Assembly: GCA_025403435.1 (NCBI GenBank)
Contig: CM046339.1
Span: forward strand, 5,038,212-5,102,211
Length of the DNA: 64,000 nucleotides
Reading direction: 5' to 3'
Source of the DNA: Artocarpus heterophyllus
Lineage: Eukaryota > Streptophyta > Magnoliopsida > Rosales > Moraceae
Shown here: piece by piece, positions 22,374-33,307 of the stretch
Layout of the letters: every line of letters begins with the position of its first letter
Position numbering within the stretch: position 1 is the stretch's first letter
The notes under the pieces: model-generated
The model's input: the letters and a program-made list of their open reading frames with translations, nothing else
Databases searched by the model: none
Told to the model about the DNA's origin: nothing
Position numbers and translations under genes: made by a program

Positions 22374-24930
22374 TGTTGGGATAATAAATAAATAAGCATT
22401 CAATTCGTATGCATGAATATCATAAGCAAAAAACAAGTTTTAGGCACAGTAAATATGATGCATGGATGCACATGAAAAATACATAAAACATACTTACTAA
22501 TTTTAGCTAACGATAATTCAATTTACTACAAATAATATACCATCGTAGGATAGGTTAGATTATTTACAAATCAAATCAAGACACTCTCAATAAATAAATA
22601 TTTAAAATATTTTATATTTTCAACATTTATTAATTACCGTTATTTTGGTCAAAAATGTTTTGAATTATAAAGACTTAATTCTAAAATACCGTCATAGGGT
22701 AGGTCAAATTAGAGATAAATCTCTAATTTCTATCACAAGGAAGAACAACCTTGTATTGACCCAAATGGACTCCCTTTATAGGGAGGATAAAATCAATATC
22801 ATCTCGAGGTGCTATTTAAAGCTTATGGTGTTATTCTGACAGTGGAGAACAATGGGTCGTATTGTCATTCAGCTTTCTCTCACTCAATATTTTGCAAATA
22901 TGTATTTTATTTGTAAATCATCTCATGGTTTGCAATTTTGAGAAATAGAAACATTTTATATTTTTAAATATATGGTATTCTAAAATTTATATATTGAATT
23001 CAATTTCAAATAATAATACTACTTTGAAAATCAAATTTGCAATTATTAACTAATTTAATCTCATTAAATTAATTTACATCGCATATTCCATATTTATAAT
23101 AAAATCAATTTTTAATATCATAAATAAATACACATGTGTGCATGGCATGTATAAAACATATTAGCAGGCACACTAGAACTAATATGACATGTTATGATAG
23201 ATGGACATACAATAAATTATCAATATAAAATAAAGCATTGAATTAAACAATTGTGATGGACTTGATCAGGTTCTTCAGATATATAAATTACAACCCAATT
23301 GAGATCATAAAAATTAAATAAATTCTTAAGCTATTTAATCTTAAAAATCTCCATGGGCTTGATATAATCCTCTTTGGTTAGTCCTCGTATGCCTTCTTTT
23401 AAAAAATTGGAACAAACTATGAAAACGACAGAAAAAGGCACCCCAAAAACCCTATATTAGGGTTTTTAAAGTGTTGTCTAGGGCCTAGGGCCACGACGCC
23501 CTACCCTCAGTCTATGCAGTGCCCTATAATAGGTTCTTCGGATATATAAATTACAACCCAATTGAGATAATAAAAATTAAATAAATTCTTAATCTATTTA
23601 ATCTTAAAATCTCCATGGGCTTGATATAATCCTCTTTGGTTAGTCCTCATATGCCTTCTTTTAAAAAATTGGAACAAACTATGAAAATGACAGAAAAAGG
23701 CACCCCAAAAACCCTATATTAGGGTTTTTAAAGTGTTGTCTAGGGCCTAGGGCCACAACGCCCTACCCTTAGTCTATGCAGTGCCCTAGAGCCTAGCGCT
23801 AGAGCAAAACTCTCTATTTTTTTTTTCATTTTTTGATGGTTTACAAAACGATCGAGCTGTCGATAATCTCATGACTAGCGGTTCCGATTCCTTAGGTCTT
23901 CATGGAGATTTGGGTTTTTAATATTCTTCTAGCCTTTGACATTACAATGATAGAAAATTGTGGAAAAATAAATTACAAAAAATCCTAACCCTTAATTATA
24001 GGTGAACATCAATTCTAATGAAAATAAAATTACGATTATCAACGAGATTGTTAGAACCATATAATTAGCAACCAAATCCATCGTCCATACATTCACCATT
24101 CATCACATGAATAAATAAAAATAAACATACATGTTAATGCAAAGTGCCTATCCATCACATGCATAAAAAAATAGAGAAAAAATATGTTTATTTTAATCTA
24201 TTATCTCATAATCAACGCTAAAATTAATATATTGTAGAGCCAGTTATGCTACTAGTTGTGGGTTTTGAAAAATGATTTTCACAAAAATAGCAGAATCATG
24301 GTTATAGTGCATAACGTATATAACAAAAATTTTCTTAAAACTTTTGTAAAAATCACTATAGATTATGTTAATTTAACATTTAAATAAATACATTAAAAAT
24401 TTGCTTACCCGGATAAAGAGAGAATAGGAAATAAACGAATTGTAAAAGACATTCTCTAGGAGATGAAGCCACCATCTTCTTCACCTAGTCAAGACTCACA
24501 AGTGTATCTTTAAGGAATAGAGGAGGTCTCTATTTATAAAGAATGAGAGAACTAATTAATTCCAAAAAGTCCTATTATTTTAATTTAATAAAACATAATT
24601 TAATTAAAATAAAAGATACAAGTTTCTCATTCCTTTCACTGTCATAGGTGCCACTCACACAAATATCATATTTGTATATGGCGCCAACTTAAAGAGAAGG
24701 ATGAGAGAAAATCTACTTGTTGCCTAATCTCATTTGTTTTCAAATTTAGCTTTCTATATTTGAATTAAATCACACTTATTCAAAATTATAAATTCTAAAT
24801 ATGAAAACTTGGTAAAAAAACATTGATGTGTACAAAAGACATTCTCTTGATAGCATATGGTGCCACGCATAGTGATACCCTTCCATTGTGTACGCCACAA
24901 ATAGTGTGACCCATTAACTATGTGTGCACC
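22374..24930 (-). repeat. Probable 5' LTR/leader of the old minus-strand copia
   Basis: Only two bases right of the gag ATG (minus strand) the sequence reads ...CCCAACA, an LTR-like end. No primer site is visible between them, which is unusual. A TATA box TATAAATA on the minus strand lies at 24531-24538, and 24264-24560 is homologous to 7335-7640. The outer limit is uncertain because the direct repeat at 24946 begins nearby. The interval includes the 263 bp duplication at 23268. Confidence 0.45.
23268..23789. repeat. 263 bp tandem duplication
   Basis: Unit one begins aggttcttcagatatataaa at 23268. Unit two begins aggttcttcggatatataaa at 23531. The two run in parallel through ccctatattagggttt and the near-palindrome gggcctagggcc, with only scattered substitutions. 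It is a recent segmental duplication inside the leader or LTR of the old copia. Confidence 0.9.
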
Positions 24931-24945
24931 AAAATTAATTATTTT

Positions 24946-26089
24946 ATAAATGTAATACAACAAAAGTTAGTTCATACACCTGAGCATTTAATGCTTGGAG
25001 TTGAGAATTGACACACTAAGTTTAATTTCTTGGACTCGAACACTTGATAGATGAGTAACAAATACCCAACTACGAAGACAAAGTGAAATTTCTTTAGTTC
25101 TTTGTTTCTATCTCTTTTTTTTAATTTATTTATTTCAAAAAATCCAAGTACAGGTCTCCCTTTTTTTTCATTTTTTATTGGTTGTTCTTGCTCCTTTTTG
25201 GAGGGAGATGAAAAGTTTCATTTTAACTTTTGCTTCCGGAATATTCTATGGTGCAGCTTTCTTTATTTTCTTTCATTTTTTAGTTTTTAACTTTTTTGTT
25301 GTGATTTGTCACAGCATCTTTCTACTTGGTACTAGTTGGGATGGTAAAACCTCTCAAGGGCCCAAAAATTATATAAGGTTTCAAGTATGAGGTTGGGTTT
25401 ATAAATGGCAATTTTACCCATAAACCCGTTTACTTGCAGAGGCCTATCTTAAATGAGGCGGGGACAACCCGTTTATAAACGGGTTAGGATCGTAAACGGA
25501 CTAATGGTATAACCCATCACCGGTGATAAGGCGAGGACAGATATAAAAGTCTCTGACCCTATTCCCTGTTTACACGTCCCGTTTAATTTATATTACATTT
25601 TTAAATTAAGTATATTACATATCATATGCTATAATATATATAATTTTAAGTACAATGTTATACTATATAATATCTATAAAATTCAAGAAAATATTTTTTA
25701 TTTTTAACTTATAGTCTTATATAAGTGTGTCAATTAATTAATTATAAAAATTATTAATCCGGTAAATGGGGTACCATGAGTACCCCAAACCCGTGACGAG
25801 AAAACCCGCCCTATCACCTGCTAATTTATGCAGGTTGATGGGGTGGGGATGGGGCTTGCTTTTGTTCATGGGACAGGTTGATAAGAAGACTACTCTGTCC
25901 CAAATCTACTCTGTTGCCATCCTTAGTTGGGCTGAATATGCTGGGTATGATATGTGGACATTTTTTATTTACCAAGTGGAGGCACAGTTGATTTTTTTTA
26001 ATAAATTCAGGGGGCACATTTGAAAAATTTTTAAAACTCATAAGGATTAAAAGAAAAAAATAAAAATCTCAGTGGGAGCTATAGAGTTC
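24946..26089. repeat. Left copy of a diverged direct repeat
   Basis: Homologous to 27070-27709 in the same direction. Both start ataaatg...caacaaaag, share gagcatttaatgctt and ttctatggtgcagctt, and end near tatagag. The left copy is longer only because it contains the hAT MITE at 25400-25925. The family is not identified. Open frames in these repeats are Phe-rich from poly-T and look like chance. Confidence 0.8.
25400..25925. mobile_element. hAT-type MITE, 526 bp
   Basis: Ends are TATAAATGGCAA and, reversed, TAAGGATGGCAA, resembling the TAGGGATGGCAA ends of plant hAT elements. An 8 bp duplication GTTGGGTT/GTTGGGCT lies at 25392-25399 and 25926-25933 (one mismatch), the size expected for hAT. 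The direct-repeat copy at 27520-27540 has the unoccupied site. The interior contains acccgtttataaacgggtta and ggggtggggatggggc, typical of this MITE type. No transposase is present. Confidence 0.85.
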
Positions 26090-26269
26090 TTCGCCATTGA
26101 CCAGGAAAAGCAAGTCCTTCTCGTAAAAGAAACCAAATACAATCTATTTATACGCTCAAGTGAGTTCGGTATTCACTTTAAGATTGTTTTAATTTTTTTG
26201 GACGAAATTTCTTTGATATGTTAATTCTCATTCTTCAAGATTTCATATTTGTTCCAAGCTTGGTTATGG

Positions 26270-26670
26270 GTGCTATTGGGGCTTTCAACATGTGTTTGAA
26301 ATCTTTTTGGTATTATCCTATTAAAGAGCTCTTCACCAACAAATGAGTCACCATTTGATTGTTGTCTACAATTTGATTTAAAAAGATAACATCATAAGGA
26401 AAGTGCAACATCTTTAGCCATACTACACTCCAACCAATTGCCATCTTTATCAAACCAATTAGAGCTGAATCTTCTTGATTTTTCTCAAACTTTTGTTAAA
26501 GGAAAATTATGTTCTTTAGGTTGACATGGACCTTTTTGTATACACACTCTTCGAACTTGATCTTTTACACTAGGATTATACTCCATGATTGGAATCCTAA
26601 ATCCACGGTAGGTAGAAGGTTCTCCCATGTTCAATTCTATTGTTGGCTTTTGTGCTATCATCATCATTTC
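26270..26670 (-). pseudogene. hAT transposase fragment (TTF-type zinc-finger region)
   Basis: The minus strand reads GFRIPIMEYNPSVKDQVRR, QKGPCQPKEHNFPLTKV, then after a stop RRFSSNWFDKDGNWLECS, MAKDVALSL, stop, CYLFK, and on to RFQTHVESPNSTHN. This is the conserved N-terminal TTF-type zinc-finger region of plant hAT-like transposases (GPCQPRxHxFP ... WLEYS..KDAAFCLCCYLF). The domain would bind DNA in an intact transposase. At least two stops are present, and the catalytic core and dimerisation domain are not seen. It lies between the two direct-repeat copies. Confidence 0.8.
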
Positions 26671-27069
26671 TTCCTTTAGAGAATGTTTAATCCAATTTTT
26701 TTTTTTTTAAATATCTCGTCATGACGATAGTTGTTAGACAAAAATACGTTTTACAAATTATTATAGGTCAACAAAACAACAATTTACAATTGATAAATGA
26801 AATACAATAAAAATTAGCTTACACTCTAAAAGTTACAAAAAATGTATAAAAAATTAAGTGACCATTACCATTTGTTGTATTTTTTTCTTCTTTTTTGAAA
26901 CTATTTTGGCATAGTTATAATTACTAGTTCATTGCATATATATACTTGGTATGAACACTTGTAGATTTACAAGACTAATAAGATTTAAAAAGGAAATCTT
27001 ACTAAAGTACTTGGTTCATAACATTACAATCAATCTCTCCTCAAGGAAAAATCAAACCAAAAGTTAAAG

Positions 27070-27709
27070 ATAAATGAAATTCAACAAAAGTCAGTTATAT
27101 ACTTGAGCATTTAATGCTTGACTTGGGAACTGGGACACCAGGTTTGATATTTTGGACTGGAAAGAACACTTGATGAATGAGTATTGAATACCCAACCATC
27201 AAGATAAAGTGGAATTTTTGTGTTATTTGCTTCTATCTTTTTTTTTTCCCCTTGACGATTCCATGAATGGAGTCCCTCTTCTTTCATGTTTGTTTGTTTT
27301 TTTTTTTTTTTTTTTTGTTTGCTCTTGCTCCTTTTTGGGGGGAGATGAAAACCTTCTTTTTAACTTTTACTTCCCGAGTGTTCTATGGTGCAGCTTTTTT
27401 TTTTTTTCATTTTTTAGTTTTTACCTTTTTTATTGTACTTTCTCACGGCAACTTCCTAGATGTTTCCAGTTGGGCTAGTAAATCCTTTCAAGAGCCCAAA
27501 AATTGTATAAGGTTTCAAGTTGAAGATTGGGATGAATATGTTGGGAATGATGTGGGGCACTTCTTTTACCAAATTGGGGCGCACGGTTGATTTTTTTTTT
27601 TATATATATAATAAATATGGGGGGCACATTTGAAATGTTTTAAAAACTTGTATGCATTAAGAGAAAAATTAAATAAATAAATCCCAGTGGGGGCAGGGTA
27701 TAGAGTGCC
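27070..27709. repeat. Right copy of the direct repeat
   Basis: Counterpart of 24946-26089. It lacks the MITE and so shows the empty insertion site. It includes a 20-base T run near 27299 and a second T run near 27394, which create spurious Phe-rich frames. Confidence 0.8.
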
Positions 27710-28709
27710 TCCGACAACAACAAACTTCGAGAAAGCTACTTTTGGCCTTAGATCATCCTGATTGAAATCAAATGTGTCCTGAATTACAAACTCAAATTAC
27801 TTGTTCAATTTGAATATTCAAAAAGATATTTAACTAAAGGATGCTACATTATTTAAAAAATTTAAAATGTTCTTTATACAAAGTTACTCACGATTGTGTG
27901 GTGCTTTCCCTGTAATGAGAGGAAATACATAATTGCTTCTTATATTGTTGAATAATTCGGTTGATTTTAAATACATGGTATGCAGTTGTAAGAAATTAGG
28001 GTTACAGCTCACATGCTCTGAATTTTTTTTTTTTTTTAATAATATGACGATGGGCGAGGCAGGCAAAAGTTGGAATCATATTAGGTATATCAAAGCATAA
28101 TACCAAGAAGGATCCAAAGACTATAATGGAAAAACGTTAAAAAGAAATGTGTAGATTACAGGCTCAAATTGTGACAAAACAACAGAAGAAATTTACAAAG
28201 ATGCGATGAGTGGTCTTAACAAAATTTGGGAAGATGTATAAAAGGAAGAGGAAGCAAAAAGGAGCTGGTTACGAAGGACAACGTGGATTCCGATTCCATA
28301 AACGGTGGAAAAAAATAAAAATAAAAATCAGCTAGATCAAAACTAGGGAAAAGTTCGTGGTAAAAAAAATAGGTCTAAATGTACTATAAAGAAGGCAATG
28401 AAGAAGAAGAAAACTTGTCCAAATGTAACTTTTGGTATTAAGTCCACAAGTCCCCTAAAAAACCCTTAAATCCACAATTACGTATAGTATATTCTGTATT
28501 ACATACTTGACAATTACTATTCCAAGTATAACTTATTTTAAACGATATTTTAGCAGATTAACTTATTGATTGGGATTATGTTACAAAAACTTACCATGGT
28601 ATTTATATTGTTTATATTTTTTTCTTTTAAACAATAGTATTTTATTTTCGGATCTTATTCACTTATATGCATTATATGTATGTCTGTGCTTATTCGTTCA
28701 TCTTTCAGG
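27710..28709. other. Non-coding stretch left of the gypsy element
   Basis: AT-rich with T and A runs. No domain, tRNA or repeat is recognised. It ends at the GCTTA target site (28710-28714). Confidence 0.5.
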
Positions 28710-28714
28710 GCTTA

Positions 28715-30900
28715 TGTAACGTCCCGAAATTAATTTAATGTTATTATAATGTAAAATGATGAATTCGTGTGCCATAACTAATGTTTTAAAATTAATTTGA
28801 TCATTTAATAAAATTTTGGGTGAAAGTTGTTTTGGTTATCTTAATGACTTCTAATTGTTTTAATTATTTTAAATGTCATTTTTAATCTTTGAGACACAAA
28901 AATTTGTAAAATGTCAAATGCATTCAGTTTTACAAAACCGTGGGTGGCACATGGTTTTCGCACAGTAAAACCGCTCGCTATTTCTCTCTATTTAAATCTC
29001 TCACTCTCTTCCTCTCTCACTCACTTGCTCACTCTCTCTCACTCTCCCTCTCACGCTCATCTCTCTCTCTCTCGGTCTCCCTCTTTCTCTCTCAATTTTT
29101 CCTCAAAATTTTGAAACAAAATTTCAAAGCAAGCTTTGGGTTTGCAAGAAGGAAGCTTGGGAACGTGATTTGGCAACCAAAAACGTGAATTGAAGCTTGA
29201 ATTTGAGGTTAGATTTGAAATTTCTAAACTTTTTCAAATTTTTAATTTTTCATGCATTTTTGAAATCTAAGTTTGTTTGAGCTTAGAAAACCTTTGATTT
29301 GAGTTAAAGGAACTTAGAACACCTAGAATCTAAGCTTTGTTTGAAGAAAAACGGATTCGATTCAAGATTTTTTATTTTTTCTCATTTTTCTCTATTTTTG
29401 GATTTCTTGAGATTTTGTGTTCAAATCTTGTTTAAATGAGTTCAAAAGTGTCCTTGTATGTTTTTCTATCATATATGATTGTTTTCTATGCTTGAGATTT
29501 GAGAAAAATAGGTTAAAACGAAGATTTGGGTTTTGGGAGACCCAAAAACTATGCCTGAAATTTTTGAAAATTTTTCAGTTCGGCAGGCCGGATTCAAAGG
29601 ATTCGTAGGCCAGATTCATCTATTTGGCAGGCCGAACCTGGGAATGTTTGGCCGACAGGACTTGGTCCTCTGGCAGGCCAAACTGTGCAGTTCAGCCGGC
29701 CAAACCAGGGAGACCGACAGGCCGACCGAACAAGGGCAAATTTTATGATTTTTATTCGTTTTCACTATTTTGAACCCCGATTAAAATTCTAACTTTATAA
29801 AATGATTTTAAGGATACAAATGGCACACTAGGACATTATGAAATGGTTTAGTAACATAGAATGTCTCAAACTAGATATTGATCGACTTAATTTGTATCTA
29901 GGATCGTTCGTGGTTCCGCGGAGCTAACGTGTAGCGGCCCGGGATTACGTTGTGGGGCACCGGCATGAGTATCGAGGTAGGATTTCTACCCCTTCTTTGG
30001 TAGCCTAATTTTAAATGATTTGGCCTTAAAAAGGATTTTTATCAAAATGTTTTCAAGGATGAATAACAAGGGAATTTTATCGGTTGTTTTATGAACCGTG
30101 GATTGAGATGAATTTTATAATGAACTCCATAATGAATGTAAATGATAATACTTGGTAACCGAGTTTTGAATAATGATGAAAATGAACATAAGGGCATGAA
30201 GCCATACCAAAGATCGGGTCATGTAACGATCGGCCTTCGGAGCAGGTCTCGAAACCCAGCTGGGCCACACGGTGGTGATATTCATATGGTTTGCCTAGGA
30301 AAAGAAAATGATGAGATTTCTGGTCGATCAAATAAACTGTTTTGGGTAAGAACGGTTTTGCTTAAATTTATTTATTCAAGTTTTCTTTTAAATAATCTCT
30401 TGAATAACGATATTTCTTTTGAAATTAAATGGTTTCCTAAAATATAGTCCTACTGAGCCTTTCGCTTATATTTTATTTGTTTTCAAACTTTCCCCTCTAG
30501 GTGGATTTCGTCTTAGGTCCAGAGAGGACTCAACGGACAGAACTCAGAAGCAATAGAAGGGCTAGTAAATTATTTGAAATAATTGAACAAGGCATGTAAT
30601 GTTTTAACTTTCTTTGTGCTTGGACTGTGGTTGTATTATTATATTGTTAGTACAATGTGTGTGCACAAGTTGTGAGTCAATGGGACCCATGCTCGCTATA
30701 TTTATTATTTTATTTCCTGCTTAATGATTTGCTCAATGATTTTATCTGTTTAATGATTATGAATTCTTTTACAAAATGGTTTTTAAATCTTTCATACTTT
30801 TATATTTAATTTAACCCTTAAACTCATGTTTTTAACTAAATCTTTATTTAATTAAATTAAATCAACCGCCACATCACCTTCCGTACCCCGGGACGTGACA
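28715..30900 (+). repeat. 5' LTR of the gypsy element
   Basis: 2186 bp. TATA-like TATTTAAAT at 28989-28997, then a long CTCTCT leader. A cluster of CGGCAGGCCG-type modules lies at 29578-29735. The conserved block ctactgagcctttcgct is at about 30447. Compared with the 3' LTR it carries about 23 extra bases near 29595. Confidence 0.95.
28989..28997 (+). promoter_or_regulatory. TATA-like box in the gypsy LTR
   Basis: TATTTAAAT followed by about 110 bases of CT-rich leader. The same arrangement is at 45111-45119 in the 3' LTR. Confidence 0.5.
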
Positions 30901-30903
30901 GAA

Positions 30904-30915
30904 TGGTATCAGAGC
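30904..30915 (+). other. Primer binding site, initiator Met tRNA
   Basis: TGGTATCAGAGC, three bases after the 5' LTR, matches the plant initiator-methionine tRNA 3' end. Confidence 0.95.
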
Positions 30916-31005
30916 TCAAGGTTATGAACCTTAGGAATTGTGCACACATAAGTATGACAATGAAATACCTCTGACAGTCCAAATTATGTTTTCAAAAGTG
31001 AGAGA

Positions 31006-31870
31006 ATGACACCTAGACGTCGTTCGACAGTTGACGCCGAGTTGGGAAATGATGAGGTCTATGTTTGCGGCTTTCTGGCAGATGGCAGCTAGGACCAGAC
31101 CAAAAGATTCTGATGCTAGTCGTCAGCATGCATATTTTTTTAAGGAATTTTGGCATGCCTCTATTCTGACTTTTGATGAAAATGGGGATCCGCAATTGGC
31201 AAAATATTGGCTAGACTCAATCGTGAAGCATTTGGATATCTTTGGTGTGGCAGATGAGTATCGTGTGAAATTTGCTGCATATAAGTTCGAGGGTGGTGCT
31301 AATACTTGGTGGAAGCAAGCTAAGCATTTGGAACGCAATGGTAACATCAGTTAGGACAGGTTTGAGGAGCCGTTCTATGACTGATATTTTTCGCAAGGGT
31401 ATAGAGACGAAAAGGCAATTGAGTTTTATAGGTTGCAGCAAGGTGACTTGTCAGTTCGTGAGTATAAGGCAAGATTTAATGAGTTGGCCAGGTTTACTCC
31501 ATCAGCGGTGGCATCGAAACGTGAAAAATGTGTAAAGTTTCAGGAAGGACTCAAGGCTCCTATTTGGCTACAGGTGGTTGCTCTGCGACTCAGGAGTTTT
31601 AGAGAGCTTGTGTCGTCAGCGATATCAGTAGAAAGTGATTATGCACAGTATTGTGAGGACCGAGTAAAATCTTCAGGAGGATCATAGAGGAGCGGTAGGA
31701 AGAGCACCAATAGCAGTCCAACTTCAGGAAAGAACAAGCAAGGTGGCACGAACAATGGTAGCAGTAGTTCATTTGGCAGCGGGCACAGCAATCCTTACAG
31801 CTTCCATTGTCATTATTGCCAGCAGCTAGGAGACATCAAAAGAAATTGCCCTATCAGGAGTGCCCGTCTT
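31006..31870 (+). pseudogene. Gypsy gag pseudogene
   Basis: The probable start ATG is at 31006 (MTPRRRS). A shift of frame is needed to enter the capsid-like retrotransposon gag domain: AKYWLDSIVKHLDIF, KVEG-type FEGGANTWWKQAK and, after another break, REYKARFNELARFTP and KCVKFQEGLK. The zinc knuckle region near 31808-31852 reads CHYCQQLGDIKRNC, where the expected His is Asp, so zinc binding is probably lost. Gag normally forms the particle that holds element RNA. Stops at 31354 and 31687 break the frame. Protease follows directly. Confidence 0.85.
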
Positions 31871-32139
31871 GGATCTTAGACTGGAGAAGGTGCCAGTCGT
31901 TAGCCTCAGCCTCAGACCCTACCTCCGCCTTAGCAATTTCTACAGTTGCAGTTTCCTCAGTTCTCTCCTCAACAATTGTCATATCTAGCACAAGGACAGC
32001 AGCTGCAGCATTTCCAGCATAGTGTTCTTCAATATCGAGCCCCAAGTGTAGCTAGTGTGCAGTCGTCTCCATCACAGTAGTATCGGCAAAATAATCCAAG
32101 ACCCAGCAATATTGGTAGAGGAAAAGGAAAGGTACTAGT

Positions 32140-32530
32140 TCAGGTTCAAGCGATGGCAACAGGAGGTTTAGATACCCAGACCAGTAATGCGGTAGTAGAT
32201 GGTACGATCTTAGTTTCCCAATCCCTAACTCACGTTTTATTTGATACAGGTGCCACTCATTCTCTCATTTCGAGTCGTTTTGTACATGCCTTGGGACTAT
32301 GATAGAAGAGTTCAATGAATCCCTTGTTGTAGCTTCTCCCTTGGGGTGGGTGTGTGTAAATTGTATATGTAAAGCTTGTAAAATAAAGATTGGGGATGAG
32401 ATTTTGAAAAGTGATTTGATTGTACTCCACATGAGCTCAAATGATGTAATCCTAGGGATGGACTAGTTGTTTAGGTATAAAGCAGTTGTAGACTACCAGC
32501 TTAGGAAAGTGACCCTAGTGCTTGATAGGG
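32140..32530 (+). pseudogene. Gypsy aspartic protease remnant
   Basis: LFDTGATHSLIS is readable at about 32237-32272, the retropepsin DTG active site of chromoviruses. Downstream the frame contains VILGMD, then a stop where W-L is usual. The protease would cut the gag-pol polyprotein. Confidence 0.85.
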
Positions 32531-32639
32531 GGACGATGATCACTTACTAGGGTGGTTGTGATCGGTTAATAAGTGAGTGTCTCATTAAATCATGTCTTGG
32601 GGGGCGAACAAATCTATTTTGTCATGCTTTTCTTGCAAG

Positions 32640-33307
32640 TTTGGGAGATGAGCCCTATGCCTTGAGAGGAAATATAGCAATTTCGGTGATTGACGAGTAC
32701 GAGGATGTCTTCCCCGATGAGTTGCCCAGATTACCACCGTATCGGGAGATTGAGTTTGCTATTGAGTTGATTCCAGGAACAGCACCGATTTCAGTAGCAC
32801 CTTATCGGATGGCGCCAGCAGAATGAAAGAATTGAGAAAGCAACTTCAGGAGCCTTCTAATAAGGGGTATATTCGAAATAGCACATCTTTGTGGGGAGCA
32901 CCGGTTTTGTTTGCTAAGAAACATGATGGGACTCTTAGGTTGTGTATAGATTATCAGTAGCTGGATCGTTTCATGGTGAAAAATAAGTATCCTTTGCCCA
33001 GGATTGATGAGTTGTTTGATCAGTTGGGAGGTTTGCGGTACTTCTCAAAGATAGATTTGCGCTCAGGGTACCATCAACTTAGGATTAAGGAAGAGGACAT
33101 TCTCAAGACAGCTTTCAGGACCCGGTATGGATATTTTGAGTTTCTGGGGATACTGTTTGGGTTTACGAATGCTCCGGCAGCTTTCATGGATTTGATGAAC
33201 AGGATATTCAGGCCGTATCTAGATCAGTTTGTGATCGTATTCATCGATGATATTCTAGTGTATTCTAAGACATGGGAGGAGCATGAGCAGCATCTCAGGA
33301 TCGTGCT
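32640..33307 (+). pseudogene. Gypsy reverse transcriptase, N-terminal and palm part
   Basis: The segment starts with ISVIDEYEDVFPDELP and [18 protein letters not shown], the RT leader typical of Ty3/gypsy. It continues, after a shift and a stop, with [44 protein letters not shown] and [17 protein letters not shown], and the polymerase motif FIDDILVYS near 33241-33267. It ends at LRIVL, where the minus-strand element is inserted. The thumb and RNase H part resumes at 42510. Catalytic Asp pair is retained, but the reading frame is not intact. Confidence 0.95.

Noticed and set aside
25102..27590. Phe/Leu-rich frames that resemble membrane proteins
   Set aside because: Produced by poly-T runs in a direct repeat. 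The two copies do not preserve the frame.
28911..29188. Ser/Leu-rich frames (also 45003-45310)
   Set aside because: Translation of the CTCTCT leader in the gypsy LTR, not a protein.
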